Source of the DNA: Ilex aquifolium
Taxonomy: Eukaryota; Streptophyta; Magnoliopsida; Aquifoliales; Aquifoliaceae
Reading direction: 5' to 3'
DNA: 64,000 nt
Assembly (NCBI GenBank): GCA_951799425.1
Contig: OX637402.1
Location: forward strand, 24,503,844-24,567,843
The position numbers were made by a program, and so were the translations under genes. Under the pieces are notes generated by a model. The model made no database searches, was not told the origin of the DNA, and saw only the letters and a program-made list of their open reading frames with translations. Positions 1 through 10,052 of this stretch are shown in pieces (positions within the stretch are counted from its first letter, which is position 1; every line of letters begins with the position of its first letter).

Positions 1-603
1 AAATTTAGATTTGATAATATCTTGTATTATACAGTAAGTTCCATATTTTAACCCAATTTGTTGCATTGACTTTGATATGTTGGGATAGTTCCCCAATATT
101 GCAAAGACAGAATATTGATTGTCCTATCCGTTACATTCTTCAACTCACTTAAGAACTGCTGGGATTGATTGTATCCCCGGATGGAGTTGTACTAAGGATG
201 AATCAATAATAAAGAAGCTTCAGAATGTCGCATAACATGTTGGTGTTCAACCCTTTGTTTAGTTGACTCTAAAGAGTAGGCAAGTCCTGTCTAGGATGCT
301 GTCTTTAAGATGATAATTTTCCCACTGTGATGTACATATACTCCTAAATTCTATCTCCATCATATAATGCCTAATTCTAAGTCTTTATTAAGGGCTGCAC
401 CGCTGCAGTTGTAAGAAGTTTTGAAACCAGAACTCAATCTGAATGAAAACCAGAAGCTTGAAATTACTACAATTTTTCTTTTTCCTTCTGGTTTATTATT
501 GCTGATGTTTACCCGACTTTTAGTCACAGAAGCCATGCATATTTTTTACCAAATTGTTGAATTGTTTCAGTAATCTATGAATATGAATTTTCCATGGTTT
601 CAG

Positions 604-1497
604 GACGCAAAGATGTGCTTATCAGATGACACTCTTCCTGATGGTTTTAACGTGAGGAAAGGAGACATGGTGGCATACCAACCATATGCAATGGGAAGGA
701 TGAGATTCATATGGGGCGATGATGCAGAAAAATACAGACCAGAGAGATGGCTTGATGAGAATGGTAGCTTCAAGCAAGAGAGTTCCTTCAAATTTACAGC
801 CTTCCAGGTTAGCAGAATTGCTGTTACATTTTTTTTTTTTGCTGATTAAAAAAGGGGAAGCCGACTGATAGATAGTAACCCCTGGACATGACCATGAGGG
901 TACCATGGAATGTCTAGTTTTAGCCATAGCTATTAACCCGGGAGAGCAGCCTGTCACCACAGTACCATTAAAGTCAAGGAGCAAACCGTATTAATCTCGT
1001 GAATCAAACCCTGCTTGATAACCCTATGAGAGTCAATGATGACTTTAAACGGGTACAACTTAGTAGTATACCACCAGCTCGGGTTGTGAATTGCTGTTAC
1101 ATTACCATTTCATAAATTTCACCCTTCAATCTCACCTTCTCCGTAGAATAACTTGGGTTTAACCGGTTGGCACTTGTCCATTTTCAAATCGATGAATCAC
1201 TGAAAACCAATTCAATTCACAACATTTTTCTATTTCTCACATTCAATTCAAGCTCAACCTCGAGTAAAAGTTTTGAACGAACTATAAATTTTTGATGATG
1301 AACAACAGGCAGGCCCACGAATATGTCTGGGGAAGGAATTTGCATATAGGCAGATGAAGATCTTCTCAGCAGTTTTGTTGCATTTCTTTGTGTTCAAAAT
1401 GGGTGATGATCAGAAAGTTGTCAACTACAGAACTATGCTCAATCTTCGCATCGATGGCGAACTCCATGTTCGTGCCTTCCACAGAGGCGGCCACTAG
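604..1497 (+). CDS. CYP704: Cytochrome P450, CYP704 family, last two exons (5' part outside window)
   Basis: Two exons, 604-807 and 1309-1497, are joined by a phase-0 GT..AG intron and encode the C-terminal 130 residues of a P450, ending in TAG. The first exon carries the sheet region with YRPERW (the PxRx motif). The second opens with AGPRICLGKEFAYRQ, which completes the heme-binding FxxGxRxCxG signature whose cysteine is the axial ligand. The wording around DTLPDGFNVRKGDMVAYQPY and GRMRFIWGDDAEKYRPERW is typical of the CYP704 family, ER-anchored mono-oxygenases that omega-hydroxylate long-chain fatty acids, for example for cutin or sporopollenin. That substrate is family knowledge, not seen here. 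Bases 1-603 look like the preceding intron. No disabling change is visible in these exons. The family call is firm; the subfamily is not. Confidence 0.9.
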
Positions 1498-1718
1498 AAC
1501 TCAACGGGTGTTTGTTTTGAGGATAAGAAGAGTAGTACGAGGTGGAATAGAGTAAAACAATACTTGGGCCTCACTTATATCTTGTTTGTTGTGTCTTTGT
1601 GGGCTTGGTATAAAAATGTAAAAATAAGACCGCACCCATGTATTATTGTTGTAATACCATGTGTTTGTTTATTATCTGATTAGTATACCACCATACCGTG
1701 TATAAAGTGATCTCTCCT
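1498..1718 (+). other. 3' UTR and downstream flank of the P450 gene
   Basis: AT-rich sequence directly after the P450 stop codon, with several T-rich stretches and AATAAG/AATAAA-like positions that could serve polyadenylation. The exact cleavage site cannot be chosen by eye. No other gene is seen. Confidence 0.4.
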
Positions 1719-1890
1719 TTTTTTTTTTTTATCAAAAATCGTAAGCAGTTGTATTAATTTGGAATGGTAAGAGGTAAGGCATCATAAAGTCTGGTGCATC
1801 CCATAGCCAAACATCTAGATGATCAACAAATTTAGCATTTTGCGCAAATTCATGTGGCACCCAATTCCCTGTCCGTCTAACATCCTTGCA
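1719..1890 (-). mobile_element. 3' end of an L1-type LINE (RNase H-like tail plus poly(A))
   Basis: Read on the minus strand, about 1745-1890 encodes a frame with VRRTGNWVPHEFAQNA followed by a WLWDAPDFM segment. This is the C-terminal pattern of the plant RNase H-like domain (R..N..AHxLA) found at the end of plant L1 ORF2. The frame is followed by a run of about 12 A on that strand (T run at about 1719-1731), as expected of a LINE 3' end. The copy is strongly 5'-truncated. Target duplications were not resolved. Confidence 0.6.
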
Positions 1891-2499
1891 TTATTACAAT
1901 GACGGGAACTATAGTGAAGGTGATGTAATCACGGGTGGAGGAAGGTGGATCCCCGGCCTTGACGTCCATCCTTTCCGCTTCCTGTAGTTCTCGACTGCCT
2001 GTAAACGGAGCCTCTCTTGTGACGCGCCATGGGTAGCTTTGGATGCCTTCATGAGAGAGAGAGTTTTTAAGCTAAAATGAAGACTGTTGTTACTCTGTTA
2101 GCTAACACTAAAATTTAAGTCCAGTTAGCAGTGAGCTTGGGCATGCCTGTGCCACCCCCACCACCCGTAAAGTGAGTAGTAGTAGAGTTTCAAATCCCGG
2201 TTAGGAATGTGTATTTGTGCGTAATCTAATCAAAGTAACCATAAACAGGTGAGACACTACCTTTGGAAATGAGAGCAACTTGGGTGGGGCTTCAACTACC
2301 TCTCCAAACTTGATCAGATCAGTTTCTTTTTCATTGCTTCCAAACGCCTGCACAATTTCCAAACTAGTTCATTTAAATCTCCAAAAACTAGTGCACTTAG
2401 TTTTTTTTTTTTTTTCAGTCTTTCAAATGGAACCCGAAACTGTCCAAGTATATTTCTGTTGTCTTTGTGGATAGCAAGGAGTTTACCTCGCATAATATT
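1891..2499. other. Intergenic stretch, nothing recognised
   Basis: No coding region, RNA gene or clear repeat is seen here beyond a T-run near 2400. A 64-codon open frame at 2280-2474 has no family features and runs through the T-run. Confidence 0.5.
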
Positions 2500-2755
2500 G
2501 TAGGCGCCGAATTCAAACCATGGAAATGATTAGTTTAACTATCCTCAAAGTTTGCCAACTAGATAGAGTTTGCTTCATAGTTCTTGTAGGCCCCGAATTC
2601 AACCCATGGAAATGATTAGTTTAACTATCCTAAAAGTTTGCCAACTAGATAGAGTTTGCTTCATAGTTCCCAAACTCTGAAGCAAACTCTATCTAGTTGA
2701 TTAGTTTAACTATCGTCAAAGTTTGCTTCATAGTTCCCAAACTAGATAGAGAAGA
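2500..2755. repeat. 85 bp tandem repeat followed by an inverted piece
   Basis: A unit starting GTAGGC and containing CCATGGAAATGATTAG occurs at 2500-2584 and again at 2585-2668 with only a few differences. Bases about 2675-2700 are then the reverse complement of the CAACTAGATAGAG part of the unit, followed by a partial direct copy up to about 2755. The arrangement can fold into a hairpin. No coding content. Confidence 0.75.
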
Positions 2756-3457
2756 TCATATTGAACATGGTGAACACTATAAGAGATTGTTATTACTAAC
2801 ATATGAATGCTCTTTGATCCTATTTCCCAACCAACAGCAGCAGTTGCATTTGGACAGAAGCACTACTTAAACCAAAAGTCCAGCAGAAAGATTTGGGAAA
2901 ATAAGGACAACAATGTTTGCTATATCAAACTCGAATGTTAATAGATTCTAGCAAGGCTGCAGTTCTATACTCTAATGGGCTGTACAAAGCTGAAGTACAG
3001 GATTTTCCTGGAGGTGGCATGGCTAATGTTCTAAAATGGTGTAGCGCCCCTGGACAACATCTATTTTATCCCTAGGGAAACCCGCAATCTAATTTTTCAC
3101 TTTTCCTTAACATGCTCATCCTAAGTTTCACCAAATTATCAAATTCTGATGTTGACATTCATAAGAACACGGTTCCAATTCAATGAAGCTTCTTAAAGAA
3201 ACCTTCATAATGTTGAGAAAGGATCTCGCAATGCGTATCACTTTTAAGTATCAACAACAAAACATGTATTGACTATGACATTAACTAGATAAGTTCAATT
3301 CAGATAACGTTTCTGTAAAACATCTTCATCTTAGACACTTTTTCCATCATTTTCTAGAAACATCTCTTCTTTTTGATAAGAACAGAAAAACTCTTCTAAA
3401 AGATGATGACAAAAAAAAATTTAACAAAATGTTCATTTTACAAATGTAAAGCAAGGC
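2756..3457. other. Intergenic stretch, nothing recognised
   Basis: AT-rich sequence with no supported gene or repeat. It lies downstream, in minus-strand sense, of the lysine-rich gene remnant at 3458-3988. Confidence 0.4.
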
Positions 3458-3988
3458 TCACTGTTTCTTATGCTCCCTTCTTTTTGAACCACGTAATCCC
3501 TCCACCGTTTCAAACCGAAGGTCTTCAGCTTGCTTCCTTTTTCTCTTTTTCTTTTTCTTTTCAAGCATATTATTTCCCACAATTTTATCACCATGATCCA
3601 TGTGTTGTGGCATCAAATTTCCATCAGTGACTTCCCTTTTGATCCCATTGCTTTTCGAGACATATTCATCCTCTGATCGAAGTTTCTGTAATTAAATCAT
3701 ACATAGGCATGGCACTCAGTATCAAATAGTAACAAGATAACTTTGAGGAGATAAGTTACAGTTCTACTAAGAAATTTACATAGAAAGGAAATAAAATACT
3801 CACTCTAAAGGCCCTTCCCCATTGTTCGAAACTAAATTGCATCAAGATGAAGTAGCCCTTACTTTGTCACCATTACCATTGGCACCACTATCACCTCTTT
3901 TATTCCATTTAACATCCACTGATCCCTTTGAAGATGCTAAAGACATACGAACACACTCAGTCAAATGTGATCCATGCCCATAGGAATT
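3458..3988 (-). pseudogene. 3' exons of a lysine-rich, possibly nucleolar protein (fragment)
   Basis: Read on the minus strand, a frame running from about 3988 down to 3863 includes YGHGSHLTECVRMSLASSKG and meets a GTAAGG donor. An acceptor TTAATTACAG precedes 3685, from which 75 codons run in phase 0 to a TGA at 3458-3460. The second exon contains the basic stretch EKKKKKRKRKQAEDLRF and ends with SKRREHKKQ, resembling nuclear or nucleolar localisation tails. I do not recognise the family. Upstream the frame meets a stop at 3989-3991, and a neighbouring segment coding KLESFVKG sits in another frame, so this is probably a broken gene remnant and not an active 3' end. The two-exon structure with matching splice signals is the best support that it was once a gene. 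Confidence 0.45.
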
Positions 3989-4071
3989 TCAGCTCATCTT
4001 TGCTTTGTCCATGTCTCTCCTCCTTTCACAAAGCTTTCCAATTTGGACTGGGGCACCGAATTGTTTAAGGT

Positions 4072-4535
4072 AGTGGTAAAATATGACACGACTCGTTAAT
4101 ACGATACGAATACGAAGTAAAAGGTTGTGAATCTTTTTTTAAATCACTCATTTCATAAACAAATGGACCGATAAAGCATAATTAATAAATGAATTGGATA
4201 TGAATGAAGACAATAAAAAAAAAATACACGACACGAACTCGATATGACATAACTCGTTAGATATAAATTAATAAATAAATAAAATATGAGTGAATTAATT
4301 TTTGACAGGAACCCGATATAACGAAGAGCAATGCTATGTAACCCAAATTTGCAACTCAAATTTGCATTATAAATGAAGGGAACCATTGGATCAGTAGGTC
4401 CCATTTTAAAAAGTTGATGGGACCCACTCATCCAATGGTCCCCATTCATTTGGAATATAAATTTAAATTATAAATTTGAGTTATAAAATATTTCCCTGTA
4501 ACGAAACACGATTAACACAAATCGGGTAGAAATTT
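4072..4535. mobile_element. Degenerate TIR element rich in ACACGA motifs, carrying a nested MITE
   Basis: The outer part is built of repeated ACACGA/CTCGTTA-like words at both ends, in the style of plant TIR elements that contain GACACGA arrays. A second hairpin-like element occupies 4326-4495. Ends of the outer element are approximate and no target duplication was resolved. Confidence 0.35.
4326..4495. mobile_element. MITE with long terminal inverted repeats
   Basis: The left arm contains GGGAACCATTGGATCAGTAG and the right arm, reverse-complemented, reads GGGGACCATTGGATGAGTGG; the match extends over roughly 70-80 bp on each side of a short AAAAAGTT centre. Almost the whole element is therefore an imperfect palindrome, the classic MITE fold-back form. 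It has no coding capacity. Confidence 0.75.
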
Positions 4536-4608
4536 GAGCTAAACTTTGCTTTGTCCATGTCTCTTCTCCTTTCACAAAGCTTTCCAATTTGGACAGGGCA
4601 CCCTATTG

Positions 4609-5186
4609 TTCTATGGCCAAATGCCAATGGTTGTGGACCCCCCACATCCCCCTTGCTATCAAAACACTATCAAAAAGAAATATTGTTATAAGTTTTTTGT
4701 TTTCTTGTTTTAATGGTCAGAAGCTACTTTATATGCATTTTGATTAATTTTCTCCCCGATTCAATTAAAAATAAATCATCTACGCTGAGACTAAGATATT
4801 TAGAAAGGATATCTCTCATAATCTGAATATAAAAAATTATCATGATATTGATGTTAAAGATTGAGCCCCCAATTGAGATCAAATAAAAGAAATGGGCAGC
4901 CAGACAAATGCTAACAAAAGTATCTTCAGTTAGAGAGGGGGAGTCAAAAATTAATTAGGGACAAATTTAAATAATAATACCATAAAAAGACTAAACTAAC
5001 AACAAATACAAAATTTTAAATATTGATTAATAACAATTCTATTTAACATATTTATAATGTTTTGACTAGTTTTTATATTTTAAAAAATTAAATAATAATC
5101 TCGTTATCAATATAATTAGTGATATTTTCCTAGTACATCTAAATTAACAACAATGAGAGAGACCAAGATATATATATATATACACA
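4609..5186. other. AT-rich intergenic stretch
   Basis: No gene, RNA gene or clear repeat seen. A-rich and T-rich runs only. Confidence 0.4.
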
Positions 5187-5270
5187 CACTAGGAATAACC
5201 CGTGTCTGAAGGCACAGTGCAACTAAAAAAAATCGAACATTGAATTTGAACGCGAAATAATCAAGCACTG

Positions 5271-5315
<45 letters not shown>

Positions 5316-5400
5316 GGAATAACCCGTGTCTGAAGGCACAGTGCAACTAAAAAAAATCGAACATTGAATTTGAACGCGAAATAATTAAGCACTGAAAAAA
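5187..5400 (-). mobile_element. Two tandem Helitron 3' ends (minus strand)
   Basis: A block is repeated with a period of 124 bp (CTAGG at 5189 and 5313), separated by (TA)n(CA)n. On the minus strand each copy reads hairpin GTGCCTTCAGACAC, then GGGTTATTC, then CTAG followed by T. This is the Helitron 3' signature: a short hairpin about 10 bp before CTRR with a T next. The same hairpin ends the Helitron units at 32364-35863, so they probably share a family. The 5' TC end of this element was not found. Confidence 0.6.
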
Positions 5401-6481
5401 AAACATTGAATTGCTCGTCCATAAATTGCATCAATTGTAACTGGTGCACACCACCCTGGCAACAACAAAGAAGGAAATTTATTAAAAGAAGGAAAAAAAA
5501 TAGGAGCAAAGCAAAAAACAACACATTAACCAAATTTTTTTTTCAGAAAGCACGTGTATTAAAAAATTAGAATTGGATGGATAAATTGAATTGATAAAAA
5601 TTAGGATTTCTTTTTTAGAAAGCATTGTAATAAAGCAAAAGACAAATTAGAATGATAAAAATGTTAATCGCTTTTATTTCTTTTTTTCATGGCAACCAAA
5701 AAGATTGAATTAAACCTTGTTGTTGCCTAACTTGTAGCCAACTATGATAACAAAGGAAACGAAAAATGAAAGAACTTGAATTGAAGCAAATAAACACCAA
5801 ATTAATAATAAATTTTGGTAATCAAAAAATGGAGCCACGATAATCATCTAGTATGTATACTTTCCAAAAAAAAAAACTTTGAGTTGATATATCAAAAAGA
5901 AACCAACAAATTTAAACAAAACATCTTAGACGGAAGGTTCCTGAAAGTTTCCAAGTCTCGCGACTCTAATAAAAACAAATGGTAAGCTCTTTGTAGGCTT
6001 GTTCTCTTTCTTCTGTAAAAAGTTTGGAACCCCCAAGGTCACATCTTAAGAAAGACAACTCAATGAATAATCACGATCCATGAGTATGTGTATGTGTGTT
6101 ATGTCTATCTGCTTCTCAAAAGCTCATCAGTGACATTGGGGTCCAAACCACCAACAAATTTATGCAATCAAAACTATCCCAACATAAAAAAAACTACCCA
6201 CTGTTGAGTTATTTGGATCATTTTCGCCCTGATTTCCTTGAAAATTCTTGTACGAAGCTGCAAATTACAAATGAAGAAATAGAGAAGAGTATTCAGCAAC
6301 ATAAATGGAGCAAATGTTTCCCAAAATGAATTCCTATGATAAAAGGATGTGAAGCTCGATCTAATGCCATGAGTAAACAGGCAGTAAAAATTTCCTTGAT
6401 CACCTAGTCAAGCTCAAATATCACAATGGGATCAGTTTTTGATAGAGAGAGAGGCATCAGCAACAACCTATAGTGGATGGG
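5401..6481. other. AT-rich intergenic stretch
   Basis: Sequence with many A/T runs. A 77-codon open frame at 6096-6329 has no recognisable domain and no splice or codon evidence that I can support as a gene. Confidence 0.35.
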
Positions 6482-9048
6482 TTTATCGGATGGGTTGTTT
6501 GAATCGGGTAGGTCGAATTTTAAGGGATTAAAAAAAATTAAAATCAATTTTTTAGGGCAATTTTGCCCTAAATTGAGATCTTTTTCTGTCTACTCTTCTC
6601 CTAACGCACAGTAGCACTACAACACAACAACAATAGACTCCACTTAGGCAATCGAGTCAGCAACTCCATCTTTATCCCTTCTTCTTCCTTCTGCCTATAA
6701 GTCTTCTCTTCTATTTTTTCTTTCTCTCTTTCTCTCTCTCACACACACACACAACACAGAACTAAACACACACCGAACACTTTCATTTTCTTTTATGATT
6801 GATTTTAAATTTAAAGAAATAGTATCATTGCCTCGAGAAGGCAAAAAGGCTTAGCTAAGCCTGGTATATGAACATTATCAAGGTTTTAGTTATTTTTTTT
6901 TTTGTAAGATTATGTGTTTATGGTGTTAATTTTATGGCCAATTCGACTAGTGAACCATTGACCCGGTCCCTTTGCCGGTTCGATGACCGGTCCGATTCTG
7001 ATAACATTGCTTTCGGCTATCTGGTCTTAATCCGATTGTCCGGGATCCAAATTCCTAACCATACACACTTATTCTTGATCCAGTTCCTGATCACCGAACA
7101 CCGGATTATTGCTAGACTACATGGAAAATGTGGTGTTCTAAGAAACTATAGTAAGGGTTGGGGGCTAAGGTTGTTGAAAATACGAATTTAAGCTTGGGTT
7201 CGGATTTGTAACTAAAATGGCTGTGTAGAATCCACCTGACAAATAATTTTAAAAAAAAAAGATAAATGGATAAAAAAAATATGAAAAGAGACAAAGAATT
7301 GCCCCCTTACATCAGCGTTCGACCGAGGTGCACATATATATTAATACAAGTGTTTCATGAGCTTCTTGTAAATGGTTGAAAAACCTAAGAGGTGCATAAA
7401 TCATCTTCATAATATTCCATTTGACAAAATAACTCAGGTATTTCTCAGAATGGCATGCATTGGATATTGGGTAATTTTTTATGTTGTTTTCTAGCTAGGT
7501 AAACGTGCATGACTTAAAAAGAAACATTTTATAGAATTTGTTTTGGAAATTTTTTGACCACTTTAAAAAATAAGGAATTTAGGTATCATAAAACTTTTAA
7601 TAAATGGACGAGATGGGAAGAAAAATGATCATGTTCATGACATCATGTATATGTACATCTACGTGCACTCATATACAGTAAGTATCATGTATGTTTGTGT
7701 TCTTACATATGTGCTTGTAAGTTTGTGCGTCTGTTTTATGTGTATCTTCCTATATTTTGTCTATGGCCATGTCCGGCCCCGATTTAGGAGTATTTACCTT
7801 GCTATTAAATCTTTGTCCATCCTAATCAAAAAAGAATAAAAGGAAAAAAGGTTCTATGTCCATGGGAATGTGGTCTTCAGATGCTGCCATTTCGATTACA
7901 TGTAATATGGTCTGCAAGTGCCGAGCTATGATTTTAATCATGCTAATAGAAATGCGGCTATCAAACTCAATCTAAATCCACTATGCATAAATACTCAAAA
8001 TCCATCTAGCCATGCCTTCACAAGGTCCATGCATGCCTCAAAAGTAAAGAATTTACGTTGATGGTGTGACCATTTTGATCGATAATTTGTAGCTTTCAAT
8101 TGCTGATATGAAGTTATACTTATTTTCATCCTCATGAATCTTGTAAGTGTTGTCCTATCAGTTATGGAACATAGCTGTTTGAAATAAATGGGCTCTGTGG
8201 GAATAGGAATTTCCATATAATATTATGATAAATAAGAATTTGGTTCCCTGGCATGGGGTAAGAGTTTCCCTAAGTATAACCAAGACTAGAACCTTAAATG
8301 AAGAGAAGACCATGGATCCCACATATTATTCTTGCTTGCCTTGGAATTAGGCTGGTATAAGTATCCATGTTTCCTGGCAGATCTTCTCTTTTAATTTGAG
8401 TATGAGCTTTTTGCTTTATATACAATTCTTTTTAGTTCACATTGCACCAACTAGCAAAGTGCAAAAGGACGTCATATCCTTCTTCACTTGACAAGAGGTC
8501 TATGAAGTGATTCTGAATCATCTAACATCTGCTCTCTAGCTCTGTGCCTCGGCCTCATGAACTGTGTTGTTGACCCTTAATGGTTGATCTTGTATATCTC
8601 TATGATGTGTACTTAATTCTTTTGTTTCATTTCCATGTCTCTTATCCATACAATGGTTAATCAACATTACATTTTGATGTTTAGCAAATAAATAATAATC
8701 TATCACATTTACGATGCTTCACTGCAAACTTTTGTGCATGCAGTAATATTCTCAGCATTTATTTTGGTCTTTGCAATTGAGATAGGTAGGAGAAAGCATA
8801 AAATGAACCATAATGTTCTGCGGTTCTACTGTCTTGTTAGTACTAATGCTATGCTTGCATTTAGTGAATAATGAACCGTACGTGACTTAAGATTTTCGTG
8901 ATTTGTGGTGCCGTGTCCGGATTAAAAATCAAGGAGACAGGTACAAGCCTAAAATGTAGATCCTTTTCAAGTGGTTCTGCCATATAAAAAAGGTCCTTAA
9001 TTACCTAGTCTGATTGGATGGACTGGGTATAAACTTAACCATGTGGAT
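6482..9048. repeat. 2.6 kb duplicated block, copy 1 (probable PEX1 intron 8 duplicate)
   Basis: This block aligns end to end with 60914-63472, with scattered substitutions and small indels, including an extra piece of about 49 bp near 63165-63212 that is absent here. It starts inside a TIR element whose right end (..GATAACA) lies at about 7006. It contains a C/T-rich then CA-rich tract near 6700-6770, a palindrome GGCTTAGCTAAGCC at about 6848, and no convincing gene. Homologous open frames (6868-7191 here, 61313-61624 in the other copy) differ at many residues and overlap the TIR end, so I do not call them genes. In both copies the block neighbours PEX1 exons, which points to a duplicated intron. 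Confidence 0.8.
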
Positions 9049-9080
9049 ATTCTTTCAATCGGGAACACCAAGGAACTGAC

Positions 9081-9980
9081 TGTAGACATTAAAAAATTAA
9101 TAAATAAAAGTCTATAATTGAAATCAAATCAATTAGATAAATAAAATTAGATTGGACCTAAATTCCATAACCTAAATAATACAAGCCCAAATGCAATTAA
9201 TCAGGCTTGTTAAATTAAATTAAAATGGACTTAAATTTCATAAGCCCAAATTAAACAAACATTTAAAAGGTAAAAAAGGTTGGACTTAAATTCCATAAAT
9301 TAACTAAAGCCCACAAATTTATGGGTAGCCCATTACCTAAAGTCCATCTAAGGGTATTTAGGTAAAATACTTTTATATGGATAACTACTCCTACCACTAT
9401 AAATAGAGGTCAGGGGAAGGGCCAAGGAGGAGGACAAGAAGAAAAGCCAAGGAGGAGGGAAGATCAAAGCTCTGCCGAATCCATCCCAAGAGGAAAAGGG
9501 AAGATCAGCAGGGAAGCTCTGCCAGAGTCTAACCCTAGCTGAAGTCTTGCAAATCCATCTCAAGAGGAGAAAAGCAAACCATCAAGGTCCTTCTTCAAGA
9601 AATTCAAATCATCTTCAATCCCTTCAACATAAAGAATGGTGAGAAGATCCAACAAATCAAATATCGAAGAACTAGAACTAAGTCAATCCGACCCTCATCT
9701 TCAACAAATCCACCAAATCATCACCAAATCGAAGAGTGAGGAACAAGCTGATCAAGCCCTTGTCTTCACCAAATCCACCCAAGCCAACACCAAATCAAAG
9801 ATTGAGAAACACGCCGATCAGGCCCTCGTCATCATCAAATCCACCGAGAATCAGAGGACAGTGCACGTGAGAAACACGTCGAAGAGAGTCAACACCACTT
9901 TATTAAATTAAATCAAATTGACTATTGTAATTTTGACATTACTTTTGTGTTATATTACATCACAAAATTTTGTCGTTACG
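9081..9980 (+). repeat. 5' LTR of the 28 kb element
   Basis: Begins TGTAGACATT and is collinear with 36142-37174. A TATAAATAG box sits at 9398-9406, with a purine-rich leader after it. The end corresponds to TACA in the 3' LTR. Sequence right after it (TTTTGACACGCCCGG) is the probable primer-binding region, but I could not assign the tRNA. It is about 130 bp shorter than the 3' LTR because one CCTAAATTCCATAACC-type internal repeat is missing. Confidence 0.85.
9398..9406 (+). promoter_or_regulatory. TATA box of the outer LTR
   Basis: TATAAATAG, conserved at 29346-29354 and 36593-36601 in the other two LTR copies. The position inside the LTR marks the probable U3/R border. Confidence 0.6.
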
Positions 9981-10052
9981 AATTTTGACACGCCCGGTGG
10001 GACACTCTCTTCCTCTCATCTCTCAAGTCAAAATTCAACAAGCCTGACAACA

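Larger units (their letters stand above)
3989..4608. repeat. Direct repeat of about 60 bp flanking an insertion
   Basis: Sequence around TTTGCTTTGTCCATGTCTC occurs at about 3998-4045 and again at about 4545-4596 with a few differences. Both copies are gene-remnant sequence (minus-strand reading ..KLESFVKG..). Between them lies transposon-like DNA (see 4072-4535). The repeat is too long to be a normal target-site duplication, so a local duplication is more likely. Confidence 0.6.

Noticed and set aside
6868-7191. Pair of similar 103-107 codon frames (also 61313-61624)
   Set aside because: Conservation is explained by the duplicated block; residues change as freely as surrounding non-coding sequence and the frame crosses a transposon end.
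8296-8400. Possible microRNA-like hairpin (AAGAGAAGA pairing with TCTTCTCTT about 80 bases later)
   Set aside because: Only 9 bp then a large asymmetric loop and 6 bp more; no known plant miRNA sequence recognised.
9636-9911. 91-codon open frame with repeated HQIITKS-like segments
   Set aside because: It lies wholly inside the outer 5' LTR leader; the matching stretch of the 3' LTR does not keep the same frame, so it is LTR sequence, not a gene.
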